Below are positions 8,470 through 15,525 of a DNA stretch of 55,520 bases, piece by piece; position 1 is the stretch's first letter, and the number at the start of each line of letters is the position of its first letter. This stretch comes from Bodo saltans (lineage: Eukaryota > Euglenozoa > Kinetoplastea > Eubodonida > Bodonidae). Where the stretch lies: NCBI GenBank assembly GCA_001460835.1, contig CYKH01001117.1:7589-63108 (forward strand), in the 5' to 3' direction. A program made the position numbers and the translations under genes. Below the pieces are notes generated by a model. It did not search any database. It saw nothing but the letters and a program-made list of their open reading frames with translations, and was not told the origin of the DNA.

Positions 8470-9897
8470 ATGTCCCGCAATCAACAACCCCAACAACCGC
8501 TGCCAACCTTCGGTGGCTCTGGCCGCCGCGCTACACATCTTCCCCAACATGCCCCGAAAAAAATGCGCAAAATGCCACTGTTGCCTCTCATCCGCATAAA
8601 AACGCCCAACCAGCAGGAGTTTCATCACCGATCTGGAGTATCGTGGATGCCTCTAGCGTCACCATGCTCCGGTGCGATGCTGGACTCCTGTCTGAACGAT
8701 TGGCTGCGCAGCACGTCGACGGCCGTCAATGAGCCAAAGCCAAACCTGAAGGTGTCATCCTGGCGATGCCCGCTGTCCCCTGTCGCCAGTGGCTGTGACT
8801 TAGCCGGAATGTGGGGAAGCAACTCAGATTTTGGTGGCTTGAGTGATATGTCCGACGATGGGGGCAGCTCCTCCACATGGGGCTCCCCAGCACGCCAGCT
8901 AAGCAGTATGTTTCCGTCAAGCAATGAGGTCGATGCACCGCTCGCAGAAGAGAAAGAGAAGGTCGTCGTTGACGATCATCGTTGTGCCACACCAACCGAG
9001 GAACTCCCCTTCGCACAAGTTTCTTGCGTTGCTGGCACTTCTGTGAGCGTGCGCGACGACGACGACGACGTCACGATCACTGGTCTTTCACTCGTGACGA
9101 ATGTTTCATGCATGCCACATGGCGCACTTCATGACGTTTCAGACGACGAGTACATTCAGCCGTCTGGACGACCACCCTCGCCACAACCGCCGCAACCCAC
9201 CGCCCCATCGCTGCACAGCTCCACCCAGCACGAGCCATCCGCCCCAGTCACTGCTCGCAAGAATAATCCGTACACTCCTGCTCTTCCCTCGTACCATCTG
9301 AAGCTCGCACCGGCGTGGATGAGTCCTCATGGTCTTCACGCAGCTTCGATCGCCTCTGCTTGCATGCTCAGTGGATGCCCCAGTCGTCCTTTGTTCCTGC
9401 CCTTTTCCAGCGACGTGTTTGCGACGCACGACAACGGCTGCACTAATGGATTCGTCGTTCCGATGGTTGTCAAGCAGTATGCCAGCAACGAATGGCTGCG
9501 CCACGGTGGCGATGCCTTCAACCCACTTATGTGCCTCAACGGTTGCATTGCCGTTTTGTTTGAGGGCACCCCACAATGGAAGCGGCCTGTTGTGGTCGGC
9601 TTTTCTCCTCGGTGGCATCAGAACGCCCACGGCACTTGGTTCCCCTCCGGTCTCCTCTTTATCGATGTTTGGTTTCCAACCGACCTAGGATGTGACTGGA
9701 GTCGTACCGTCGCTGCATTTGCGTCCCGCATGTCGCACTGCTTCCTGATGGACCGCTGCGGTGTGTGGTATGACGCCTCGCGTCTCGCTCTCAGTGCGGT
9801 GCAGCGGCACTACAAGTCGTCCATGAGCCAAGACCAGCGCCACAAACTGACGGATGGGCTTCCGACTGGTGCCCTGACCTTTGAGATGGCCTACTGA
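8470..9897 (+). CDS. Tandem-family protein 6 (LMD..G.W.D family) with long acidic N-terminus
   Basis: A 475-residue protein of unknown function and the last member of the array. The first roughly 270 residues are low-complexity, with Gln/Pro, Ser/Gly and an acidic DDDDD run. A Pro-rich hinge (PSPQPPQPTAPS) leads into a complete C-terminal module: FVVPMVVKQYASNEW, then LLFIDVWFP, the core SHCFLMDRCGVWYDASR, a Y-x3-M-S helix end, and the closing LPTGALTFEM. It is closest to the gene at 7031 but keeps about 70 residues that copy lacks. The ATG at 8470 lies 30 bases after the predicted acceptor. The open frame extends back to 8371, and I consider that part untranslated. Confidence 0.75.
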   Translation: MSRNQQPQQPLPTFGGSGRRATHLPQHAPKKMRKMPLLPLIRIKTPNQQEFHHRSGVSWMPLASPCSGAMLDSCLNDWLRSTSTAVNEPKPNLKVSSWRCPLSPVASGCDLAGMWGSNSDFGGLSDMSDDGGSSSTWGSPARQLSSMFPSSNEVDAPLAEEKEKVVVDDHRCATPTEELPFAQVSCVAGTSVSVRDDDDDVTITGLSLVTNVSCMPHGALHDVSDDEYIQPSGRPPSPQPPQPTAPSLHSSTQHEPSAPVTARKNNPYTPALPSYHLKLAPAWMSPHGLHAASIASACMLSGCPSRPLFLPFSSDVFATHDNGCTNGFVVPMVVKQYASNEWLRHGGDAFNPLMCLNGCIAVLFEGTPQWKRPVVVGFSPRWHQNAHGTWFPSGLLFIDVWFPTDLGCDWSRTVAAFASRMSHCFLMDRCGVWYDASRLALSAVQRHYKSSMSQDQRHKLTDGLPTGALTFEMAY

Positions 9898-10307
9898 TGT
9901 CGTTTTTAAGAAGTATCTTTGACCCCCTTCTACCTTCGCCCTCCCACTTTCGCACATCACTGTCATTGGTCCTCCGATCGAGGACACAATCGACCAACAA
10001 TGTTAAGAAGAGCCGCACAGATTGCGATGGCCGACACAGGATTTTTGTAGTTTTGTTTTGTTTTCCTTTTGCTCTCTCGCTCTCACACTTTTTTTTTGCA
10101 GATGATCGCCCGCCAGCGGAAGCTTGACTCCATCGCATTGTTCGGTTGCCGAGTACTTTGCTGGCTTTGCTCATGGTGATCATGTTATTTGTGTTCGTGT
10201 TTTCATAACAAGATAACATACCTGTGTCGGTGACTCAAATACTTTAATGATTTTTCCTTTCTCATTTTGTTCCTTTATTTTTTTTTGCTGATGTCATTGA
10301 AGGTCGT
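9898..10307. other. Intergenic region between the tandem array and the kinase-like gene
   Basis: No supported gene. It contains two candidate acceptor tracts, one ending in AG at 10100-10101 and one ending at 10301-10302, six bases before the next ATG. It marks the end of the tandem family. Confidence 0.6.
10051..10101 (+). promoter_or_regulatory. Predicted trans-splice acceptor for gene at 10308
   Basis: A long T/C tract followed by GCAG gives a 5' UTR of about 206 bases. A second tract ending in AG at 10301-10302 would leave only five bases, so I favour this one. Confidence 0.4.
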
Positions 10308-11654
10308 ATGGACGCATCGAGCGTGTATCTTCAGCACCACAAAGTGCCGGAGTTGATCGACAAGCTGGTCCTTCTCTTGGTCAGCGAACAGCCAGCGAAC
10401 GCCAAGCAGTACTTGAAGGAAAAGCTTGAAGAGTTGATCGAGGCACGGTTCGAAGGTGATGCTGCAACACTACTAGACCGCACCCTCCCGCCCCTTAACC
10501 CACGCGCCACTATCCGACCTGTGCTGGTTGCAAAGTTTGCAGGAACTGCTGATGTGTACCGCAAACTGGGAAAGCTTCGCACCAGCTTGGGAGTGTCTCT
10601 AGACGATTGTCTGCGAGGGGGCATTGAGTACCACACCCACGGGGATGCAGCCCTCACACCTGCCAACCCTCCCTACGGGCTGCTGATGGGGGATGGTGAA
10701 TCCTACCAAGCATTCAGTGAAGTCCTTGATGCAACACTGGGTGCACGCATTGGAGGAGCTGGTCTCCAAGGACCTGGCGGAAAAACATTCATGGCGCCAA
10801 AGAGCGAGTTGGGATCAGGGCCCATTACATCTGGGTTTCAATTCCCGGAGAAGTACGTCGTTGGTGCAGGCGTCAAGTTAGCACGTAACATTGCCACATT
10901 TCGCATGTCGTGCTGCACGACGAGAGCTGAGCGTCGTGAGCTCGCTAGAATTGTTCAGGCTGCGTCCCTAAGCGCCTTCCAAGGATCAAGCTCCACCAGC
11001 GGCTCGATCAAAGCCGCAACGCTTGCCGCCACGGATCCGCTCTTGATGGATCTCCGTATTGCACCTGCGATTGCGCCAGAGGACACGGAGCCGTGGCTGC
11101 GCCCTGCCAACATTGAGTGGCCTGATGCCCGGCACTCCTTTGTGTCCCACGATAACGTATTTTTTGTCAACGTCCTTTGTGGAACAGAGCATGTGGAGAT
11201 TGCATCCAAGGCAGTGCGCTCACACGACGTGCGCGACGCATTTGAACGCGTTGCACACGGTGCACGCACACTGGAAGAGGCTCTCCGCAACGAAGACGGT
11301 AAATTAGAGTGGCAGAACAGCCCCAAGTACGGCAACCTCATGTCCAATTTAGACCACCTTTACGGAGGCGGCATGATGGTGCACTTCATCCTCCGACTTC
11401 CTCTTCTCGCAGCACACCCCAACCTTACCGTGGTGCTCAACAAGCTGAAGTTACAGCAAGTACCTGCGCACAACTACACGAAGAGCTGCCAGCACCCTCC
11501 GACGGAGGTCGTTGCGGTGCGCAACAAAACGGATGAGAAGCCGTACTCCGTTATGGAGGCGGACTTGGTGCAATTGTGCTGTGCATCCGTTAGCACATTA
11601 ATTGAACTTGAAGAGGTGCTGCAAACAGGCGGCCATATCGAAGGTAGATACTGA
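10308..11654 (+). CDS. Phosphagen-kinase-fold protein with docking/dimerisation-like N-terminus, probably inactive
   Basis: This 448-residue protein has the arginine/creatine kinase fold. The N-terminal helical domain is recognisable at about 83-150 (LRTSLGVSLDDCLRGGIE, then GDGESYQAFSEVLD). The catalytic domain runs from about 183, with WPDAR at 271-275 and SNL at 346-348. Residues 7-45 (YLQHHKVPELIDKL, SEQPANAKQYL) resemble the RIIa/DPY-30-type dimerisation-docking segment found on many flagellar proteins. Key catalytic positions are missing. S-x-R-x-R of the ATP site reads GAGVK (186-190). The N-E-E-D-H guanidino-binding motif reads C-G-T-E-H (291-295). C-P-S-N-L-G-T with its reactive Cys reads L-M-S-N-L-D-H (344-350). 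It therefore looks like a pseudokinase, perhaps structural in the flagellum (inference). Confidence 0.8.
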   Translation: MDASSVYLQHHKVPELIDKLVLLLVSEQPANAKQYLKEKLEELIEARFEGDAATLLDRTLPPLNPRATIRPVLVAKFAGTADVYRKLGKLRTSLGVSLDDCLRGGIEYHTHGDAALTPANPPYGLLMGDGESYQAFSEVLDATLGARIGGAGLQGPGGKTFMAPKSELGSGPITSGFQFPEKYVVGAGVKLARNIATFRMSCCTTRAERRELARIVQAASLSAFQGSSSTSGSIKAATLAATDPLLMDLRIAPAIAPEDTEPWLRPANIEWPDARHSFVSHDNVFFVNVLCGTEHVEIASKAVRSHDVRDAFERVAHGARTLEEALRNEDGKLEWQNSPKYGNLMSNLDHLYGGGMMVHFILRLPLLAAHPNLTVVLNKLKLQQVPAHNYTKSCQHPPTEVVAVRNKTDEKPYSVMEADLVQLCCASVSTLIELEEVLQTGGHIEGRY

Positions 11655-11928
11655 TGATCAAATTCAGAGAGGGACTCTCTTAGAGCCTCTCAATGTTGTT
11701 TTTTTCTTGTGTGATACAAGCCGAGAAATTGTACAATCGCTTTTCATTTTTGTCAGATCCACCCTCCACATTTGTGTGACGTTTACGGACGCTTCGCTCC
11801 ACACTTCGGTAACACATTTCGTTGTCCTCCTATTGAATTTTGTCGCAAAAAGGAATTGTGCGTTGTTAATTCGCTTATTCACGAGGTCGCAGATCACCCG
11901 AATCAAATTAAAAAGAAACAAACACCAG
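11655..11928. other. Intergenic region before the tepsin-like gene
   Basis: No supported gene. The downstream frame is open back to 11602, inside the previous gene, but no codon use or homology supports translation before the ATG at 11929. T-rich tracts around 11698-11755 and 11820-11880 can serve for trans-splicing. Confidence 0.55.
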
Positions 11929-14148
11929 ATGGATAAGAGCCTTCTAAAGCGAGCATTGGAAGATACTGAGGACCCCACTCCCGGGTACATGTTCCGAGAC
12001 ATCGCACAATGGACCTTTATCGACCACAACACACAAACAAAGCTGATTGCATTTCTGATGGATAAGCTTCGCCCAACGGCATCTGTTCATGTTCTCGCCA
12101 AGACGTTGAGGGTGTTGAAGGTTCTGTGCGAGACGGGGCACACCGATTTCCAAAAAGAAATGCAGCGTCGCAGCGATGACCTCAAACAGTTCGCTAGCTA
12201 CCGTGGAAAGCCCGACGCCAAGTTTGGTGACAAGTTGAATGAGAAGGTTCGTGCAACTGCGCGCGAAGCGATCGACGCAGCCTTTTCTCACCGCAAGGAG
12301 ACAAAGGTGCAAGTGTTGAAGGGCCATGGCAGTGATAGCACCTACGAAGAGACCAACACAACATTCACGACCGGCTCGAAGGTGACGTCAGAGTCCAATG
12401 GTTGGTTTGGCGGGAGCAGCGCCGCCCCAGCAGGTGGAAATGCCAACATGGCACCAATGCCGACAACAAATAAATGGGCGGAGCATATGGCCCAGGTGGC
12501 ATCGGGGAAGGGGCCTAGCGTTGCAGGTGCGGGCCCAGGCGTTGTGACGAGCTTCGTCGATGCGGCCAAGACTGGATTCGGCCTTTGGCAAGAAAACGTC
12601 AAGACAACTGAGCAGCTCGTGATGGAAAGCATGAACAACGGGACCGAGTTCCGTCCTGTAGATCTGGGGTTTGGCGGGCAGGGCTTCGGTGGTGGTGCCG
12701 GTGGTGGTGGTCACTCTTCTAGCGCAGGCAGTGGTGCGGGTGGCTGGAAGTTCACCGAGGAGGGTGGCGCAGGTGGTGCTGGAGTCAAGCAGGAGGCGTT
12801 GAAGATCCTGACGCCTTTCCAAGCGGAGGTCGAACGTATCTGCAACTTCAAGAGCACGCCCCAGCGAGTCGAGCTCACGCAGTTCCTCACAGCCATCGAA
12901 GAAATTTCCGATCGCCGCAACTCTAGCGACCTTGAGGAGCTTGGCGAGGTCCTCGATGAGCATCTCCAACAGAAGTATAATTGGCAGCACCGCTTGAATG
13001 CGATGTCAGCAATTGAAGCCCTCCTCCGTCACCAATCGCTCGACGGACGTGAAAGCTTTGAACAGTACTTCAAGGAGAACCCTGAGGACGTCCAACGAAA
13101 TATTCATGTGGTCCAGGGAAGCCTTAAAGAAAAGGCACAAAAGGTGCTAAAGCTCCTTGGTGTCCCAGAAAGAACCAAAGGACAGAATGAGACGTCCGCT
13201 GTTCATCAACCTGCCCAACAAATTTCAGTAGCGACAAACGCGGGAGGATTCTCTTGGGCATCGCCGACGCCCGTTGTGGAGGCTAGCCGTGAGGCATCTG
13301 CTGAGGCGTCCAACGACATTTCTCTAGGTGGCATGACCGTGAAAAGCCGCAGCGCGAAGCCACAGGAGGACAAGACAAAGCTTCGCAAGCGCGCCGCGAT
13401 GAAAGTCGCCGACGAGGATGAGAGTCCTCCAGTAGCGCCACAGCAAGTAGCGAAGCCCGCGCAACAGCAACAGCAGGCTTCATCATCTGCTGGGTGGGGC
13501 AACGATAGTAATGCTACAACAGCAAATTCGTGGGGCAGCTGGGGTGGGGAGCAGACGAGTGCTCAATCCTCGCAAGGGTGGGGCTTTGACGCCCCGGTGG
13601 CTCAGCAACAGCAACAGCAACAACAGCCACAACCTGTAGTACCAGTGCAGCAGCAGCAGCAGCAGCAACAGCAAAAGCCTAAGGACGCACTTGATGACCT
13701 CTTCGGTGGCCCGGCGAATTCTTGGGGAAGCTCTGTTACCCCTCAAGCGACTTCACCGCAGTTGCAACCAGCACCTCAATCAGCGCCCGCCCCTGTCGCG
13801 CCTGCCCCCGCTGCACCAGCACCACCGGCCCCCGGCATCAACATGCAGATGGTTATGCAAATGCAGCAGCAACTTCAAATGATGCTGACGCAGATTAACA
13901 TGAGCGATCCCAACGCAGTTGCTCAGATGCAGGCGTTAATGGCGCAGCAGCAACAGTTGATGGCGATGGTGACTGCCGCGCAGCAACCCGCGGCCGCAGC
14001 AGCTCCACAAGCCAGCCAGCAGCCGGAGGAGGCTGTGGTCCCGCACAGCCACTTTGCAGTGCAAAAGCCACAACCAGCCGCTCCTCCGCTGAACGATAGC
14101 TTTGCCGCCGTTCAACAGGAGATGATGTCAAGGATGAGACCACAGTAA
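11929..14148 (+). CDS. Tepsin-like ENTH-domain protein (AP-4 accessory)
   Basis: A 739-residue protein. The N-terminal 120 residues form an ENTH-type helical domain whose P-G-Y-M-F-R-D-I-A stretch and following pattern match tepsin better than epsin or epsinR. A second helical domain at about 285-415 (around LTPFQAEVERICNF and NAMSAIEALLRHQSL) matches tepsin's VHS/ENTH-like second domain. Between them is a Gly-rich linker. The C-terminal third is disordered, with W-G and polyGln stretches and a Met/Gln-rich helix (QMVMQMQQQLQMML). Tepsin is the accessory protein of the AP-4 adaptor that acts in vesicle budding from the trans-Golgi, so that role is expected here. The start at 11929 gives the ENTH N-terminus directly; upstream in-frame codons look like UTR. 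A generic ENTH/CALM adaptor is the alternative. Confidence 0.75.
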   Translation: MDKSLLKRALEDTEDPTPGYMFRDIAQWTFIDHNTQTKLIAFLMDKLRPTASVHVLAKTLRVLKVLCETGHTDFQKEMQRRSDDLKQFASYRGKPDAKFGDKLNEKVRATAREAIDAAFSHRKETKVQVLKGHGSDSTYEETNTTFTTGSKVTSESNGWFGGSSAAPAGGNANMAPMPTTNKWAEHMAQVASGKGPSVAGAGPGVVTSFVDAAKTGFGLWQENVKTTEQLVMESMNNGTEFRPVDLGFGGQGFGGGAGGGGHSSSAGSGAGGWKFTEEGGAGGAGVKQEALKILTPFQAEVERICNFKSTPQRVELTQFLTAIEEISDRRNSSDLEELGEVLDEHLQQKYNWQHRLNAMSAIEALLRHQSLDGRESFEQYFKENPEDVQRNIHVVQGSLKEKAQKVLKLLGVPERTKGQNETSAVHQPAQQISVATNAGGFSWASPTPVVEASREASAEASNDISLGGMTVKSRSAKPQEDKTKLRKRAAMKVADEDESPPVAPQQVAKPAQQQQQASSSAGWGNDSNATTANSWGSWGGEQTSAQSSQGWGFDAPVAQQQQQQQQPQPVVPVQQQQQQQQQKPKDALDDLFGGPANSWGSSVTPQATSPQLQPAPQSAPAPVAPAPAAPAPPAPGINMQMVMQMQQQLQMMLTQINMSDPNAVAQMQALMAQQQQLMAMVTAAQQPAAAAAPQASQQPEEAVVPHSHFAVQKPQPAAPPLNDSFAAVQQEMMSRMRPQ

Positions 14149-14503
14149 AGCACGTCCGAATACCTTCAGTGTGGTGGCTGAGCGATGACAGTGACGCACA
14201 CACAAAAAAGTGACACAATAAAACATCAGCAACAAGAAAACTACAAAATAAATACACAAAAGAGGAGCGATCCTCTTATTATCGCGTGCCACAGATGGCT
14301 TGTGCTGCTGATTCTGGATGTTCAGAGCCCGTTGCTAGAGAGAATGAGGAAAAAAGAAAAATGAACAATGTTGATCGATTTGCATGCCAAAAGACACAGT
14401 TAGTTCCGATCAGTGATGAGATTGCGATTGTTCCGGTTTACTATTTTCCTTTGGTTGCTATTGAAAAAAGTAGAAGGTTCACCACCAACCAACTTAGTAG
14501 AAG
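14149..14503. other. Intergenic region before the channel gene
   Basis: No supported gene. It includes a perfect short hairpin at 14260-14277 (AAGAGGA GCGA TCCTCTT) shortly after the tepsin-like gene, and a pyrimidine-rich tract at about 14431-14461 followed by AG at 14469-14470. Confidence 0.55.
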
Positions 14504-15331
14504 ATGAATCCACTCACTACTTCTGGCGCACCGCAGCCACCACAAAGCGAAACGCTCATGAACTTTGCAATCCCGTCAAGTGATTCCGAAGACGAATTCA
14601 TTTTCGGGCGAAACGATGAGAAACAGGCCGAAGCCGAAATGCTCTCAGAATACACAGATGAAGACTCACTCCACTCAAGTGGTGATGAAATGCTCCCAGT
14701 GGACCACAGACAAGCTCAACGCGACGCACAGCGATCCACTCGAGTCGTCAGTGTGCACGCCACAATGGAGCGAATGGAATCCGACAAGATGAAACGCATC
14801 TTGCAAGACACAGTAGAGGAAGGCCCAACATCCACCGCGGCGGTCGTGGGCATCGATAGCAACACAGCGCACTACTCTGGTGGGAGGGGGCAAAGCGGTG
14901 ATGGGTGGGTCCATGAGATCCCCATCTCTGCCGTTGCACTTCAGTCCTCCTCGTTCTTTGTCATCCCGCCTCGTCAAACCCTTCGCGTTGTCTTGTACAA
15001 CTTAATCCACCACTGGCTTTTTGAGGTGTATCTAATTCTCCTCATTGTAGGGTATGCCATCTTTCAGGCGTGCTGGGTGCGGTCAGGCAAAGAGTTCCAG
15101 CGGCCACCGTTTGCACTGTGGGTGGACGTGTTTTACTTCATTCTCGGTGGGTTGAACTTGAACGACCAAGAGGGGTTCGGCAACTACACGTCGATTCGTC
15201 TGCTCCGAGTGATCAGGTCATGCGCACTTATCAAGCGCCCCGTTTCCATGAAGCTGTTTGCACGAACCTTTCTTCGTTCGTCGCGTGCGGTGCTTCATGT
15301 TCTCGCCATCTTAGCAATCGTTTTTTTTTTA
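14504..15331 (+). CDS. Four-domain voltage-gated cation channel, N-terminal part (up to frameshift)
   Basis: This is the first part of the channel that continues in another frame from about 15315. The ATG at 14504 opens a cytosolic acidic N-terminus, followed by S1 of domain I (about 15018-15075, VYLILLIVGYAIF). A stretch resembling S3 (WVDVFYFILGG) comes only about 15 residues later, then an S4 with R-x2-R-x2-R (SIRLLRVIRS) and the S4-S5 linker. A recognisable S2 is absent. The frame stays open to a stop ending at 15604, but from a run of ten T at 15321-15330 the translation no longer resembles a channel. Removing one T from that run would join this frame to the next part. It is a sequencing error, an assembly join, or a real frameshift. 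Confidence 0.7.
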
Positions 15332-15525
15332 TCTCGGCGTTATCATTCTCGGCGGGTTGAACTTGAACGACCAAGAGGGGTTTGGCAACTACACGTCGAT
15401 TCGCCTGCTCCGAGTGATCAGGTCGTGCGCACTTATCAAGCGCCCCGTTTCCATGAAGCTCTTTGCGCGAACCTTTCTTCGTTCATCGCGTGCGGTGCTT
15501 CATGTTCTCGCCATCTTAGCAATCG
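15139..15525 (+). repeat. 182-bp near-tandem duplication in channel domain I
   Basis: Copy A is 15139-15320 and copy B is 15344-15525, separated by 23 bases that start with ten T. The copies differ at seven positions. All seven fall in third codon positions and are silent in the channel frame. Each copy encodes the end of S3, S4 and the S4-S5 linker. Confidence 0.95.

Noticed and set aside
8183-8599. 138-residue + frame before and inside the sixth family gene
   Set aside because: It runs through UTR and overlaps the real gene in a different frame with no family motif.
10308-11654. Functional arginine kinase
   Set aside because: The fold fits, but the reactive Cys loop, the NEEDH Glu and the S-x-R-x-R motif are all replaced, so normal catalysis is unlikely.
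12388-12990. 200-residue minus-strand open frame inside the tepsin-like gene
   Set aside because: It lies opposite the Gly-rich linker and second domain; the composition is typical of an antisense shadow.
13594-13675. CAG/CAA repeat as a mobile or CRISPR-like repeat
   Set aside because: It is a polyglutamine-coding microsatellite within the tepsin-like gene, with no spacers.
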